Source of the DNA: Candidatus Amarolinea dominans
Lineage (GTDB): Bacteria; Chloroflexota; Anaerolineae; SSC4; Amarolineaceae
Assembly: GCA_016719785.1 (NCBI GenBank)
Contig: JADJYJ010000005.1
Span: 1 to 64,000 of the forward strand
Reading direction: 5' to 3'
DNA: 64,000 bases
A program made the translations under genes and the position numbers. The notes beneath the pieces were generated by a model. It was not told where the DNA came from, made no database searches, and saw only the letters and a program-made list of their open reading frames with translations. Positions 37,811 through 46,461 of the stretch are shown here, piece by piece. How positions within the stretch are numbered: the stretch's first letter is position 1; every line of letters starts with the position of its first letter.

Positions 37811-39966
37811 GCCAGGATGATGCGCGCGTCCACGGCGATGGCGCCCTGACCGGCGGGCATGACCAGCAGCGGGTTGATGTCCAGTTCGCTGATCTGCGGA
37901 TGATCCACGGCCATCTGCCCGACGCGCAGCAGGGCATCCACCAGCGCGGCGCGGTCGGCCGGCGGCTGACCGCGCAGGCCGTCGAGCAGGCGCGCGCCGC
38001 GTACCTCGGCGATCATCTCCTCGGCGTCCTGCTGCGTGAGGGGCGCCAGGCGAAAGCTGACGTCGGCCAGCGCTTCGACGTAGATGCCGCCCAGGCCGAA
38101 CATGACGAGCGGGCCGAAGGTGGGGTCACGCTGCACGCCGATGATGACCTCCTGCCCGCCGATCAGCATCTTTTGGATGAGGACGCCGCGCACGTGCGCG
38201 CGGGGCTGGCTGGCGCGCGCACGGGCGATGAGCGCCTCGAAGCCGGCGCGGGCGGCAGCCGCGTCGCGCACGTCCAGGAGTACGCCGCCCACATCGGTCT
38301 TGTGCAGGATGTCTGGGCTGATCAGCTTGAGCGCCACCGGAAAACCGATCGCCTGCGCCATCTGCGCCGCCTCGTCGGTCGTAGTTGCCAGGCCGGTGGC
38401 CGCCACGGCCAGGCCATACGCGGCCAGCAGCGCTTCACTGGCGGCCGCATCGAGAACCTGCTGACCGCCCGCCGTCGCCGCCTGGAATGCCAGGCGTCGG
38501 AGGGCAGCCTCGTCGGCGGTGACTACGCGCAATCCGGTGGGTTGCGTTGCAGGTGGGCGCGCCAGCCAAGCCGCGCGTTGCCAAAGCACGCCGGCCGCGG
38601 ACACGGTCTGGTCGGGGAAGACATAGGCCGGGATGCGCGCGGCGTGCGCGGCTCGATTGGCCGCGTCCAGGCTGGCAGCGCCCATCAGGCAGGCGAGCAG
38701 TGGTTTGCCCGGCTGCGCGGCGGCGGACGCGGCGATGGCCTCGACCACGGCCACGGCATCCACCAGGGCCTGCGGCACCAGGATCACGAGCACGCCATCG
38801 CAGTCCGGGTCGGCGAGCATCACCTCCAGGGCGCGGCGATAGTCTGCCGCCTCCGCGCCGCCGAGCAGATCCACCGGGCCGGCCACCTGGGCTTCGGGGC
38901 CAACGGCCTGGCGCAAGGCAAGCTGCGCGGCGGGGCCGGTGCGCGCCAGGTGCAGGCCCGCGGCTTCCAGTTCATCTGCGGCCAGCGCGGCCGGGCCGCC
39001 GGCGTTGGTGAGGATGGCAAAGCGGTTGCCGGCCGGGAGCGGTTGGTAAGTCAACGCCAGCGCACCATGGAACAGGGCTTGAATGGTGGGCGCCTCGATG
39101 ACGCCGGTCTGCAGACAGGCGGCGTGAAAAGCCACATGCGCGCCGGCCAGCGCACCCGTGTGCGAGGCGGTGGCAGCCTGTCCGCTGGCGGTGCGGCCGG
39201 CCTTGAGCGCCAACACCGGCTTGACGGCCGCGGCCGCACGGAGGGCATGCACGAAGGCAGGGCCGCCCTTGATATCTTCCAGGTAGAGGGCGATAACCTG
39301 GCTGTTGTCGTCCGCGGCCAGGAAGGACAGCCACTCGGTTTCGCTGACATCGGCCTGATTGCCGATACTGAGCAGGCGGCTGAAGGCGATGCCGCGCCGA
39401 ATGGCCCAGTCAATGATGCCGCCGCAGAGCGCGCCCGATTGGGACAAGAAGGCGATGTGGCCGGAGGGCGGCATGTCCTTGACGAAGGTGGTGTTGAGCG
39501 GGGTGTGCGTGTCCATGATGCCGATGCCGTTGGGGCCGACCAGGCGCATGCCGTAGCGCCGCGCCAGGGCCACCACATCTTCCTCGTGCGCGGCGCCCTG
39601 CGGGCCTGTCTCGCGGAAGCCGCCGGAGATGAGGACGATGGCCTTGATGCCGCGTTGACCGCAGGCTTCGACGGCCGCAAGCACCGCGGCGGCGGGGATG
39701 ACCAGCACCGCCAGATCAAGCGGGTCGGGCGCGGCGGCCAGGCTGGGGTAACAGGGCAGGCCGAGGATTTCGTTGGCCTGCGGGTTGATGGGGTAGACCG
39801 GGCCGGGGAAGCGGTGTGCGCCCGTGGCCAGGTTGCGGAGCACGGCGTAGCTGAGCTTGGCCGGGTTGCGGCTGGCGCCCACCACCGCCACCCCACGGGG
39901 GCGAAAGAAGGGCATGAGGTCCTGGGCGGGCGAAGAGAATGGCGACACGATGGGCTCCTTGGTCAC
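37807..39966 (-). CDS. ADP-forming acyl-CoA synthetase (acetate-CoA ligase family)
   Basis: An intact 719-residue protein. It has an N-terminal CoA-binding domain (RPRGVAVVGASRNPAKLSYA), succinyl-CoA-ligase-like domains with the phospho-histidine region (GHIAFLSQSGALCGGIIDWA and KAGRTASGQAATASHTGALA), and a C-terminal ATP-grasp domain (GFPVALKLISPDILHKTDVG, ELDINPLLVMP). Such single-chain enzymes form acyl-CoA or, in reverse, make ATP from acyl-CoA during fermentation of amino acids and organic acids. The specific acyl group is unknown. Its 5' end directly abuts the last cassette of the integron-like array. Partial copies lie at 32500-32750. Confidence 0.9.
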   Translation of the reverse strand: MTKEPIVSPFSSPAQDLMPFFRPRGVAVVGASRNPAKLSYAVLRNLATGAHRFPGPVYPINPQANEILGLPCYPSLAAAPDPLDLAVLVIPAAAVLAAVEACGQRGIKAIVLISGGFRETGPQGAAHEEDVVALARRYGMRLVGPNGIGIMDTHTPLNTTFVKDMPPSGHIAFLSQSGALCGGIIDWAIRRGIAFSRLLSIGNQADVSETEWLSFLAADDNSQVIALYLEDIKGGPAFVHALRAAAAVKPVLALKAGRTASGQAATASHTGALAGAHVAFHAACLQTGVIEAPTIQALFHGALALTYQPLPAGNRFAILTNAGGPAALAADELEAAGLHLARTGPAAQLALRQAVGPEAQVAGPVDLLGGAEAADYRRALEVMLADPDCDGVLVILVPQALVDAVAVVEAIAASAAAQPGKPLLACLMGAASLDAANRAAHAARIPAYVFPDQTVSAAGVLWQRAAWLARPPATQPTGLRVVTADEAALRRLAFQAATAGGQQVLDAAASEALLAAYGLAVAATGLATTTDEAAQMAQAIGFPVALKLISPDILHKTDVGGVLLDVRDAAAARAGFEALIARARASQPRAHVRGVLIQKMLIGGQEVIIGVQRDPTFGPLVMFGLGGIYVEALADVSFRLAPLTQQDAEEMIAEVRGARLLDGLRGQPPADRAALVDALLRVGQMAVDHPQISELDINPLLVMPAGQGAIAVDARIILA

Positions 39967-39974
39967 GGAAGCAC

Positions 39975-40020
39975 GAGATCAGGCGCTGTACCTGCAGCGT
40001 CCGGTGGAGCGATGGGTTAG
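39975..40020 (-). repeat. Truncated attC at the left boundary of the array
   Basis: On the minus strand just past the DHFR-like gene stands GCTAACCCATCGCTCCACCG, which resembles the first half of a typical attC site. The second core is missing, and the acyl-CoA synthetase start follows. The end of the array has apparently been deleted here. Confidence 0.45.
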
Positions 40021-40035
40021 CCGGCGCAAAATGGG

Positions 40036-40626
40036 TTACTGTGCGCGCACATATCGGCAAACCTGCGCGCCCGTGCTGGCTTTGGCTGTCGACTCCAGCG
40101 CGAAGGGTAGTGTCTTTCCGTTCTCAGCGAAGATCGTTTTTCCGCCCCCGAGAACGATCGGTTCGATCGTGAGCAGCAACTCATCAACAAGATCAGCGGC
40201 GAGCAACGATCGGACCATGGTCGCGCTACCATACACGTAGATGTAGCCGCCCGGCCGCGCGCGTAGTTCAGACACCGTCCTCAAGAAGTCGGCGCCACGA
40301 ATGATCGTGGTGGGGTTCCATGTCGCATCTTTCTCGGTGAGCGTATCGGAAACCACGTACTTCTGGACGCGATTGATCCAATCGGTGAATGGATCTCCTG
40401 AGCGACTGGGCCATGCAGCGGCCGAGACCTGATAGGTACGGCGTCCTTGCAAGAGCGCGTCACTCTTTGCAGCGAGTTCGGCGTACATGCCGCCCATAAT
40501 CGCCGGGTCAAAGTATTTCATTGACCATCCGCCATGACTGAAGCCGCCGTCGGTGTCCTCGCTAGCTCCCCCTGGAGCTTGTACGACACCGTCGAGGCTG
40601 ATGAACTCTGCGATGAGCGTTTTCAT
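40036..40626 (-). CDS. RibD_C/dihydrofolate reductase-like protein (cassette gene)
   Basis: The 196-residue protein MKTLIAEFISLDGVVQAPGG contains ALLQGRRTYQVSAAAWPSRS, KYVVSDTLTE, YIYVYGSATMVRSLLAADLV and DELLLTIEPIVLGGGKTIF, the signature of the RibD C-terminal/DHFR-like NADPH reductase family. Members reduce pteridine-like compounds or are uncharacterised. A DHFR-type fold is reminiscent of trimethoprim-resistance cassettes of clinical integrons, but this family is not the dfr family and no resistance is implied. It is the leftmost cassette. Confidence 0.82.
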   Translation of the reverse strand: MKTLIAEFISLDGVVQAPGGASEDTDGGFSHGGWSMKYFDPAIMGGMYAELAAKSDALLQGRRTYQVSAAAWPSRSGDPFTDWINRVQKYVVSDTLTEKDATWNPTTIIRGADFLRTVSELRARPGGYIYVYGSATMVRSLLAADLVDELLLTIEPIVLGGGKTIFAENGKTLPFALESTAKASTGAQVCRYVRAQ

Positions 40627-40679
40627 GAAGTCTCCTGATTCTGTGAGTTTATTGAAGTGAGTCAGCGGCCCTCGTGCCG

Positions 40680-40764
40680 GCCCAACGCCAACCGTCAGCC
40701 GCCGGGGCCGCCAATATCGTCAATCAGCCCAGATCCTCCCCGGTCGGTGTACGGAATGTTGGGC
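40680..40764 (-). repeat. attC site (86-bp type)
   Basis: Cores GCCCAAC (40680) and GTTGGGC (40758); arms CAGCCGCCGGGG and CCCCGGTCGG. Confidence 0.85.
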
Positions 40765-40857
40765 AGCGGCCCCCCAAGCACCACCAGACCGAGCGGGCCT
40801 GAGCAAACCAGCGAGCCATTCCAACCGCCTGCCCATGGACGCCCCGGCCGGGGCTCC

Positions 40858-40944
40858 GCCCAACGCCAACCGTTAGCCGTCGCCGTCTCTACCGAACCGT
40901 CCGCCGCGGCGACTGTCGGCGGTCGGCTGCACGCGGTGTTAGGC
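40858..40944 (-). repeat. attC site
   Basis: Cores GCCCAAC and GTTAGGC; inner arms GTTAGCCGTCGCCG and CGGCGACTGTCGG. It follows the PIN/antitoxin cassette on the minus strand. Confidence 0.85.
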
Positions 40945-40992
40945 CCGCTTGCCCCGAACCCTGACATGTGTGGCTGGTGCATGAGATTGGCT

Positions 40993-41226
40993 TCATCCGC
41001 CTGGCTGTGACTGAGTCGCTGTCTGGTATCGCCGTTCCTTGATTCCTGCAATCATATCGTCCAAAGTCACACCACTGAACAACTCATCGCGCTCAGCCGT
41101 GTAATCACCATAACCTATGGTAAACTGGCCGACAAAGCGCATCGTGTCGGCCAGGCCAATTTCCCGACACAGCACGTGCAGTGCGGTTTGGGTCACTTCG
41201 GCCAGCGGCTTTGTCTGTACTACCAT
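40993..41226 (-). CDS. Probable antitoxin of the PIN pair (cassette gene)
   Basis: A 77-residue protein with TIGYGDYTAERDELFSGVTL and DDMIAGIKERR, a pattern found beside PIN-domain genes in many bacteria. Its ATG overlaps the stop of the PIN gene (ATGGTAG), so translation is coupled. Here the toxin comes first, the reverse of the usual VapBC order. The attC at 40858 lies 48 bp downstream. Confidence 0.6.
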   Translation of the reverse strand: MVVQTKPLAEVTQTALHVLCREIGLADTMRFVGQFTIGYGDYTAERDELFSGVTLDDMIAGIKERRYQTATQSQPGG

Positions 41227-41663
41227 CGTTCAAGCTCTCCTATCAACTCAATTGGCGAAACAACTTTCGTCTTCAACCCCTTGACTCTTCTGGCGCATTT
41301 GAGAAAGCGGTCATCACACGTACAGAGAAAGTCAGCTTGACCCGCCTCGGCTGAGGCCAGATGCAGCGCATCCAGCGGTTTGAACCCCAGACGATTCAGC
41401 TCTCTGGCGCGCGCTTCGACATCAGGTTCCAAGATCACAAACGATGCAGCTTTCGCCAGAGCTTCCAAAGCATATTCCTGACGGGTCAAGTTCGGGTTCC
41501 GTTCGATCTCGAACACCAACGCTTCCGAGGACAGCAACTCAATGCTCTCCTAGTCACGCAACGCCAAGATCCCCAGAACGGCTTCAGACTCAAGTAAGAC
41601 GCGAAGTTGAGTCTTGTTGTCGAGTGGGCGTTGCAGGCTGCACGTATCGAGATAGATCTTCAT
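41220..41663 (-). CDS. PIN-domain protein with an in-frame TAG (cassette gene)
   Basis: MKIYLDTCSLQRPLDNKTQL is a PIN start (DTCSLQRP), and LNRLGFKPLDALHLASAEAG with DFLCTCDDRFLK gives the remaining acidic residues. The codon at 41550-41552 is TAG, in frame, between LGILALRD and ESIELLSSEAL; related proteins read through this point without a break. Either a mutation inactivated the toxin, or a base was misread. Repaired length is 147 residues, normal for VapC-like RNases. Confidence 0.7.
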
Positions 41664-41721
41664 GCTTGGAGTATACCACTTGTTGGGGAGAATGGGAATA
41701 TGTTTTGCTGATGTCCAAGTA

Positions 41722-41817
41722 GCCCAACGTTCCGGTTCAGCGGCGCTGAGGCCGCCAGGCCGAAGGGACGCGAGCGCCGCAGGCGCGAAGCGCACCCGCT
41801 GGAACCGGGGGTTGGGC
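41722..41817 (-). repeat. attC site
   Basis: Cores GCCCAAC and GTTGGGC; arms TTCCGGTTCAGCGG and CCGCTGGAACCGG, with a central GCGCC-rich stem. It belongs to the NHL-repeat cassette. About 200 bp (41818-42016) between it and that gene hold nothing recognised except two GTTTTCG-type repeats. Confidence 0.85.
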
Positions 41818-42016
41818 GCGTAGGATCAATTCTCAATAACGGCTCATTGCTAAGCCTGTTTTCGACACCCCAATGGGTAGTAGGTCGTCAGGCACTTGCC
41901 ACAAGCCGTCGCGTAGAACGTTTAAGCGAAAACAGGACTGTTCCTACAGGTTGTGTTCGATTTGCCAATGACCACAAGCTGTTGTATGGAAACATCTGTT
42001 CTATGTCGAAAACAGG

Positions 42017-43063
42017 CTAAGGTGCTGTCTCCCGAAATACCTGGATACGATTGTTAAGATAATCAACAACGTAAATCCTTCCGTCTGGGCGAACCTGGAG
42101 GTTACTCGGCTCACGCAATTCCAACTCGCCATCGCCGCTGTCACCCCACTTCAGTATAAAGTGTCCCTCCGGATCGAATTTCTGAATACGGTCGCCCTTG
42201 TATTCTGTCACATATACATTGCCGTTCGGGTCCACTGCCACGCCGTATGGACGGCTGAACTCCCCATCACCTATGCCGGGTCCGCCCCACTTGAGTAGAA
42301 AATGACCTTCGTTATCGAACTTCTGAATACGGTCGTTGCGGTTGTCCGCGACATAGATCTTACCATCCCCATCCATAGCCAGATGAGTTGGATAAGCGAA
42401 CTGCCCATCAGCCTGGCCACTACTGCCCCATTTGAGCAGGAACTGGCCTGTGTTGTCGAATTTCTGAATATCCGATCGTTCTTCGTCGCCGACGTAAAGA
42501 TTTCCCTGCGCATCGATGAGCAACCCCTCAGGGTACAGGAATTGCCCATCCTCCGTGCCATGACTCCCCCATTGGTTGAGGAACTGACCGTCACTGGTGA
42601 ACTTCTGTATGCGGTAGTTCAAGGTATCCGCGACGTAAACATTTCCCTGGGAATCGGCGGCCACACCTCCGTACCCATCTACGCCATCCAGGAAGTCGAA
42701 TTGGCCTGCCTCTGTTCCTTCATTGCCCCATGTGGTGAGGAAATTGCCGTCCGGGTCGAATTTGACAATGCGCTGGTTGTAGCTGTCTATTACATAGAAG
42801 TTTCCTTGCCCATCGAAAGCAAGATCTGTGGGCAGGCGGAGCGGGTCAGGGCCTGCCGTAATGCTTTGAACAAGTTCAACCGCTGCTGCCTTAGTTGGTG
42901 TTGGCGAGGGGGCAGGGGTGTTTGTTGGAATAGCGGTAAAGGGTGCTGTTGGTTTGAGAGTGGGCGTTGAGGGCGTTGAAATCTGGCCAGGGAAGCAAGC
43001 ACTCGTGAGACTGGCCATGCCCAATATAAGAACCGTGATACTGATGATTGTTTTGCTGTTCAT
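42017..43063 (-). CDS. NHL-repeat lipoprotein (cassette gene)
   Basis: The 348-residue product has a lipoprotein signal (ISITVLILGMASLTSAC), a short Thr-Pro linker and six NHL repeats such as NVYVADTLNYRIQKFTSDGQ and LLKWGSSGQADGQFAYPTHL, which form a six-bladed beta-propeller. It should be anchored outside the membrane. NHL propellers bind proteins, sugars or nucleic acids; nothing identifies the ligand. The Thr-Pro linker suggests that it came from a related bacterium. Confidence 0.85.
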   Translation of the reverse strand: MNSKTIISITVLILGMASLTSACFPGQISTPSTPTLKPTAPFTAIPTNTPAPSPTPTKAAAVELVQSITAGPDPLRLPTDLAFDGQGNFYVIDSYNQRIVKFDPDGNFLTTWGNEGTEAGQFDFLDGVDGYGGVAADSQGNVYVADTLNYRIQKFTSDGQFLNQWGSHGTEDGQFLYPEGLLIDAQGNLYVGDEERSDIQKFDNTGQFLLKWGSSGQADGQFAYPTHLAMDGDGKIYVADNRNDRIQKFDNEGHFLLKWGGPGIGDGEFSRPYGVAVDPNGNVYVTEYKGDRIQKFDPEGHFILKWGDSGDGELELREPSNLQVRPDGRIYVVDYLNNRIQVFRETAP

Positions 43064-43112
43064 TTAATTCAGATCCTTATCTCACCTTCTCGACTCGTGT
43101 AAGGAGCATCGC

Positions 43113-43242
43113 GCCCAACGGTTTGCGTTACCTGCGCTGGGGTGCGCGGCGGAGCGCCGTCCAAACAGAAAAAACTACCAGCGTAAAAAAATGCTTGAAA
43201 ATGGCGCAGACTCCCCAGCATCAGGTGCATGCTTTGTTGGGC
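43113..43242 (-). repeat. attC site (130-bp type)
   Basis: Cores GCCCAAC and GTTGGGC; arms GGTTTGCGTTACCTGCGCTG and CCCCAGCATCAGGTGCATGC. Confidence 0.9.
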
Positions 43243-43296
43243 GGTCTTTTGGTCTTATCAAGGGTTATTGGCTGACGCCTTCATCACATTCAATAA

Positions 43297-43728
43297 CTAT
43301 GCAAATATTTGCTCTCCAACCCGCACTTCATATAGACAGTTTAAGATAGACCAGCGATCATTGATCTTGACGAGATGGAGATAATCCATGTATGGATATG
43401 AGTAAACTTTTACGGTTGCAATATCACGGAAGACATCAAGAACTACGATTTCAAATGCTTTCTCAGACTCTGGCAAGGCACTGCCGCCTCCATCACGAGT
43501 AATACCAACCATTGACTCAGCATCGTGAGAATTACTTGGTTGCCAGGTACCCGTTTGCAGGTCGTGCCAAATTGTACGTTTCACAAGTTGAGGATGCAAA
43601 CTGCGCCGCATTTGTTCTGCATTAGCAGTGAACCAGCCTTCAGCGTAATCGCGACTGGCTTCGGTGATAGCTTGGATGTCTTCGGGGGTTGCTTGTGGGA
43701 CAGAAGGTATTGCAGAATTATTTTTCAT
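43297..43728 (-). CDS. NTF2-like protein of the lumazine-binding-related type (cassette gene)
   Basis: A 143-residue protein, with ITEASRDYAEGWFTANAEQM, LVKRTIWHDLQ and VKVYSYPYMDYLHLVKINDR, that resembles the putative lumazine-binding branch of the NTF2/SnoaL fold. These small cone-shaped proteins include enzymes and binding proteins. No active site can be named. The stop is 55 bp from the attC at 43113. Confidence 0.7.
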   Translation of the reverse strand: MKNNSAIPSVPQATPEDIQAITEASRDYAEGWFTANAEQMRRSLHPQLVKRTIWHDLQTGTWQPSNSHDAESMVGITRDGGGSALPESEKAFEIVVLDVFRDIATVKVYSYPYMDYLHLVKINDRWSILNCLYEVRVGEQIFA

Positions 43729-43826
43729 TATATTATCTCCTAATCGGTTGCTTATCGCTAAATGTGAGGTTAAGGTATTTCATGATTTTGTTCATGCTTA
43801 ACACAGTTTCTCTTTTGCAAGGAGCC

Positions 43827-43925
43827 GCCCAACGCCCTCGGCGTCAGTCGCCGTCCACCAACACAAGTGACAATGGTCAGCCGTAACGCTCAACCGGCGC
43901 AGCTGGGGCGGTCGGCTGCCCCCCC
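43827..43925 (-). repeat. Degenerate attC-like half site
   Basis: A GCCCAAC core and the arm CGGCGTCAGTCGCCG are present, but no clean right core is found before CCCCCCCCTTG. Likely truncated. Confidence 0.4.
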
Positions 43926-44169
43926 CTTGTTCATCACAATCCCTACGGCAGAAACGGGACATCGTGTATAATGACCATGGTCAGGCGAGAAGCTACAATC
44001 GTAACACTCATTGGTATGCAAGAATCCGCGCTGCACCCTGATTCTCGGTCACGAGTGAATCCCACACTGGTGGTAGGCGCCTGTGTATACCACACAGATG
44101 CCGAACCCCGATGAGTAAGCTACTATATTTTACCTGTGACCGGGCTCGCCTGTCCAATCTATCGTTACT

Positions 44170-44319
44170 ATGTCAATCAACAAGGAGGATCGCTGCCAGA
44201 TCGGCACAGTCGCTATGGAATCCACCGGCGTCTACGAACAGTTCCGTGCGCGTGAAGTGAAGAACCTGCAACGCAAAGCCGCCCAGCTTGGCTTTTCACT
44301 CACCCCGCAAGCGGCCTGA
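44170..44319 (+). pseudogene. Transposase remnants
   Basis: The frame at 44215 reads VAMESTGVYEQFRAREVKNL and ends QLGFSLTPQAA. ESTGVY resembles the start of an IS110-type transposase motif, and the tail resembles the end of another transposase. The two pieces are fused and too short to work. The rest of 43926-44529 shows no gene. Confidence 0.45.
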
Positions 44320-44529
44320 CACGAGACCGATCAAGCCTACCTGGCCTGTCCCTTGAACTGCGTTCCATCCAGCACGGTTCATCTCTGCGCGCCCACAAAA
44401 CACCTGTTTTTGTTCGAACACGCCCTCTTTTTGCCGCCGCAGCCCGCGATCTACGCCTTTTGCGCACCTTCTTCAGTCACTTCGACACCCCTTGCCGCCC
44501 GCGCCTTGGACCGTTTCTGAGTATGCAGT

Positions 44530-44536
44530 GTTAGGC
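44530..44536 (-). repeat. Isolated attC core (GTTAGGC)
   Basis: GCAGTGTTAGGC lies 65 bp from the stop of the VanZ-like gene. No matching left half is seen, probably because the transposase remnant replaced it. Confidence 0.4.
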
Positions 44537-44600
44537 GGCACTGTGTAGCGTCTGAAATTGCGTCTTCCTACTCCAACACCAGCACCACCCTCAGACAGCG

Positions 44601-44978
44601 TTATTGTGAACCTCGGTCTAGTTCGTTCCGCCATCTTGACCCTACCAGAGTGTCAAGCGCCAGTGCAAGCACTACCCCCACTGCATTGGCCACAAAGTCG
44701 ACTGAATCGTACACGTTTGTCATTACACCGAATCCATTCGTAACCTCAAAAAATTCTACGACCAGAAGAGCAATGCCGGCGGTTACTGACCTTCCATACC
44801 TCCAGCCAGAGGTCAAAATCCTAACCACAAAGTATACAGCGAACGAGGCCGAGACGTTGCCACTGTAGCTGTGGATAATCTCCACAAAAGGTCCAGAGTA
44901 ATGCCTCTTGAGTACAAGTGCCGCAACGCCCAAGAGGACGAAAAAAACGTTACGCGCCTTGGGTGTCGTCTTGACCAT
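44601..44978 (-). CDS. VanZ-like small membrane protein (cassette gene)
   Basis: About 125 residues with three to four hydrophobic helices; VYFVVRILTSGWRYGRSVTA and VEFFEVTNGFGVMTNVYDSV resemble the VanZ/DUF2809 group. ANAVGVVLALALDTL closes the last helix. Function of most members is unknown. VanZ itself confers low-level teicoplanin resistance, but that cannot be assumed here. Confidence 0.55.
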   Translation of the reverse strand: MVKTTPKARNVFFVLLGVAALVLKRHYSGPFVEIIHSYSGNVSASFAVYFVVRILTSGWRYGRSVTAGIALLVVEFFEVTNGFGVMTNVYDSVDFVANAVGVVLALALDTLVGSRWRNELDRGSQ

Positions 44979-45034
44979 CAATGAATCTCCACCAGCATAA
45001 GTTGGGCAAACGCGACTCATCTAGCGGCAGAGCC

Positions 45035-45163
45035 GCCCAACGGTTTGCGTTACCTGCGTGTGGGCGGGCGTGGATTCTGTTTGGGAGCAGGAAAAACTCG
45101 AAGCCAGAAAAATGCTCGAAAATGCCGCAGAATCCCACACGTCAGGTGCACGCTTTGTTGGGC
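45035..45163 (-). repeat. attC site (130-bp type)
   Basis: Cores GCCCAAC and GTTGGGC; arms TTACCTGCGTGTGGG and CCCACACGTCAGGTG. Confidence 0.9.
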
Positions 45164-45196
45164 GGCGATTCTTGGGGCAATTTTATTACAGGTTTT

Positions 45197-45997
45197 TCAG
45201 TTTGCCTTTCGCGCTTGGAGCGAAAACAAAAGGGGGACCATTCCATTTTGTTTCGTCAATCGCCATAAGCCATCTTCGCCTTGTACCATGCCAGAAATTC
45301 TTTCACGCAATGTAAAAGGAAATTCATTGAAAGATTCTATTTGTAACCCTGCGCCAATGAGTGCATTGAAAATATCACTGAGACTGTGTTTCCAGTTGTA
45401 ACCATAAACTGTCTCATTAGTTTCGGCGGCATAAGAGCCTTGCATTTCGAAACGGAAAGGTTCTTCTGAGAAGAAATATTCGTTTGCTACTTTAAGTTCA
45501 GGTGAATCTGAGTCAAATATATTGGAGAAGGGATGAAATTCGACAATATAAAATATGCCGTCTGGCTTGAGAAAGTGGGCAATGACATCTGCCCAGCCTT
45601 TTAAGTCGCTGAGCCAATTTAGCACTCCATACGAAGTAAAGACGATGTCGAATTGTCTTGTAAGTACATTGGGCAAGTCTAGCAGTTCAGAACAGATAAA
45701 AGTAGCGGGGATGTCAAGTTCAGAACTCAAAGAGCGTGCCAAGTTAATAGATTCATCGGATAAATCTACCCCAACTACATCAGCACCTTCACGCGCCCAA
45801 GAGAGAGTGTCAAGTCCAAAGTGACATTGCAAATGGAGCAATGTCTTGCCTGCAACATTTTTCAGTTCATTATGCTCTACTGGTCGGAGTGTGCTACCGC
45901 CAGATTTGAATTCTGCCACCTTATAAGCGAGTGACTGTTCATGTAAAGGTGTCCACTTATTCCACAGTTGCCGATTTGAATTCAAGTAATCATCCAT
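45197..45997 (-). CDS. Class I SAM-dependent methyltransferase (cassette gene)
   Basis: The 266-residue protein begins MDDYLNSNRQLWNKWTPLHE and has the SAM-binding motif as LLHLQCHFGLDTLSWAREGA followed by VVGVDLSDESI, and LKPDGIFYIVEFHPF. It is a typical small-molecule methyltransferase. Low GC compared with the flanking chromosome supports acquisition. The stop is 34 bp from its attC. Confidence 0.85.
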   Translation of the reverse strand: MDDYLNSNRQLWNKWTPLHEQSLAYKVAEFKSGGSTLRPVEHNELKNVAGKTLLHLQCHFGLDTLSWAREGADVVGVDLSDESINLARSLSSELDIPATFICSELLDLPNVLTRQFDIVFTSYGVLNWLSDLKGWADVIAHFLKPDGIFYIVEFHPFSNIFDSDSPELKVANEYFFSEEPFRFEMQGSYAAETNETVYGYNWKHSLSDIFNALIGAGLQIESFNEFPFTLRERISGMVQGEDGLWRLTKQNGMVPLLFSLQARKAN

Positions 45998-46035
45998 AAA
46001 ATGTATCCTTCTATTATAAAAATTCTCAGCCAGCC

Positions 46036-46165
46036 GCCCAACGGTTTGCGTTAGTGGTTTGTGGGCGGGACGAGATTCACTCCGAAGATGAGAAAAAACT
46101 CGAAGCCAGAAAAATGCTTGAAAATGCCGCAGAATCCCACCCGTCCACTGCACGCTTTGTTGGGC
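46036..46165 (-). repeat. attC site (130-bp type)
   Basis: Cores GCCCAAC and GTTGGGC, with arms ending in the CCCACCCGTCCACTGCACGC half. It lies upstream (minus strand) of the methyltransferase, so it belongs to the AT-rich cassette to its right. Confidence 0.9.
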
Positions 46166-46461
46166 AACCTGCTTACCAGAACGCTGGCGAAAAAAAAGAC
46201 AACACCGTTAACTTGATTGAATTTTACACGCAACTTTGATTTTTACCAGAACCAAAAAAACTGTGACTTATAAAACGCTTGCTGAAAAAAGACTTTGCTA
46301 AACAAACCACAACGAAAATTTTGGGAAAACCAACACAACCAAAAAACGACAACGCCAACGAAACCAATAAAATTTTACAAACTCAACTGACCAGAACTTT
46401 TGCAGAAAACAGATAAGCCGATTTTAGAAACTTTGCCAGACGAAAAAACGACTTTGCTAAA
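46166..46461. other. AT-rich decayed cassette, left part
   Basis: About 300 bp of very A-rich sequence without a convincing gene. It is separated by the insertion sequence from similar AT-rich DNA at 47940-48182. Both parts share AGCCGATTT and GAAAC-type strings, so they probably formed one cassette. Confidence 0.5.

Noticed and set aside
37759..40020. A 753-codon open frame on the plus strand
   Set aside because: It is antisense to the well-supported acyl-CoA synthetase; its sequence is low-complexity Arg/Gly/Ala and matches no family.
40036..40626. Trimethoprim-resistance dfr cassette
   Set aside because: The protein belongs to the RibD_C/DHFR-like family of about 190 residues and lacks the typical DfrA/DfrB features; no resistance claim is supported.
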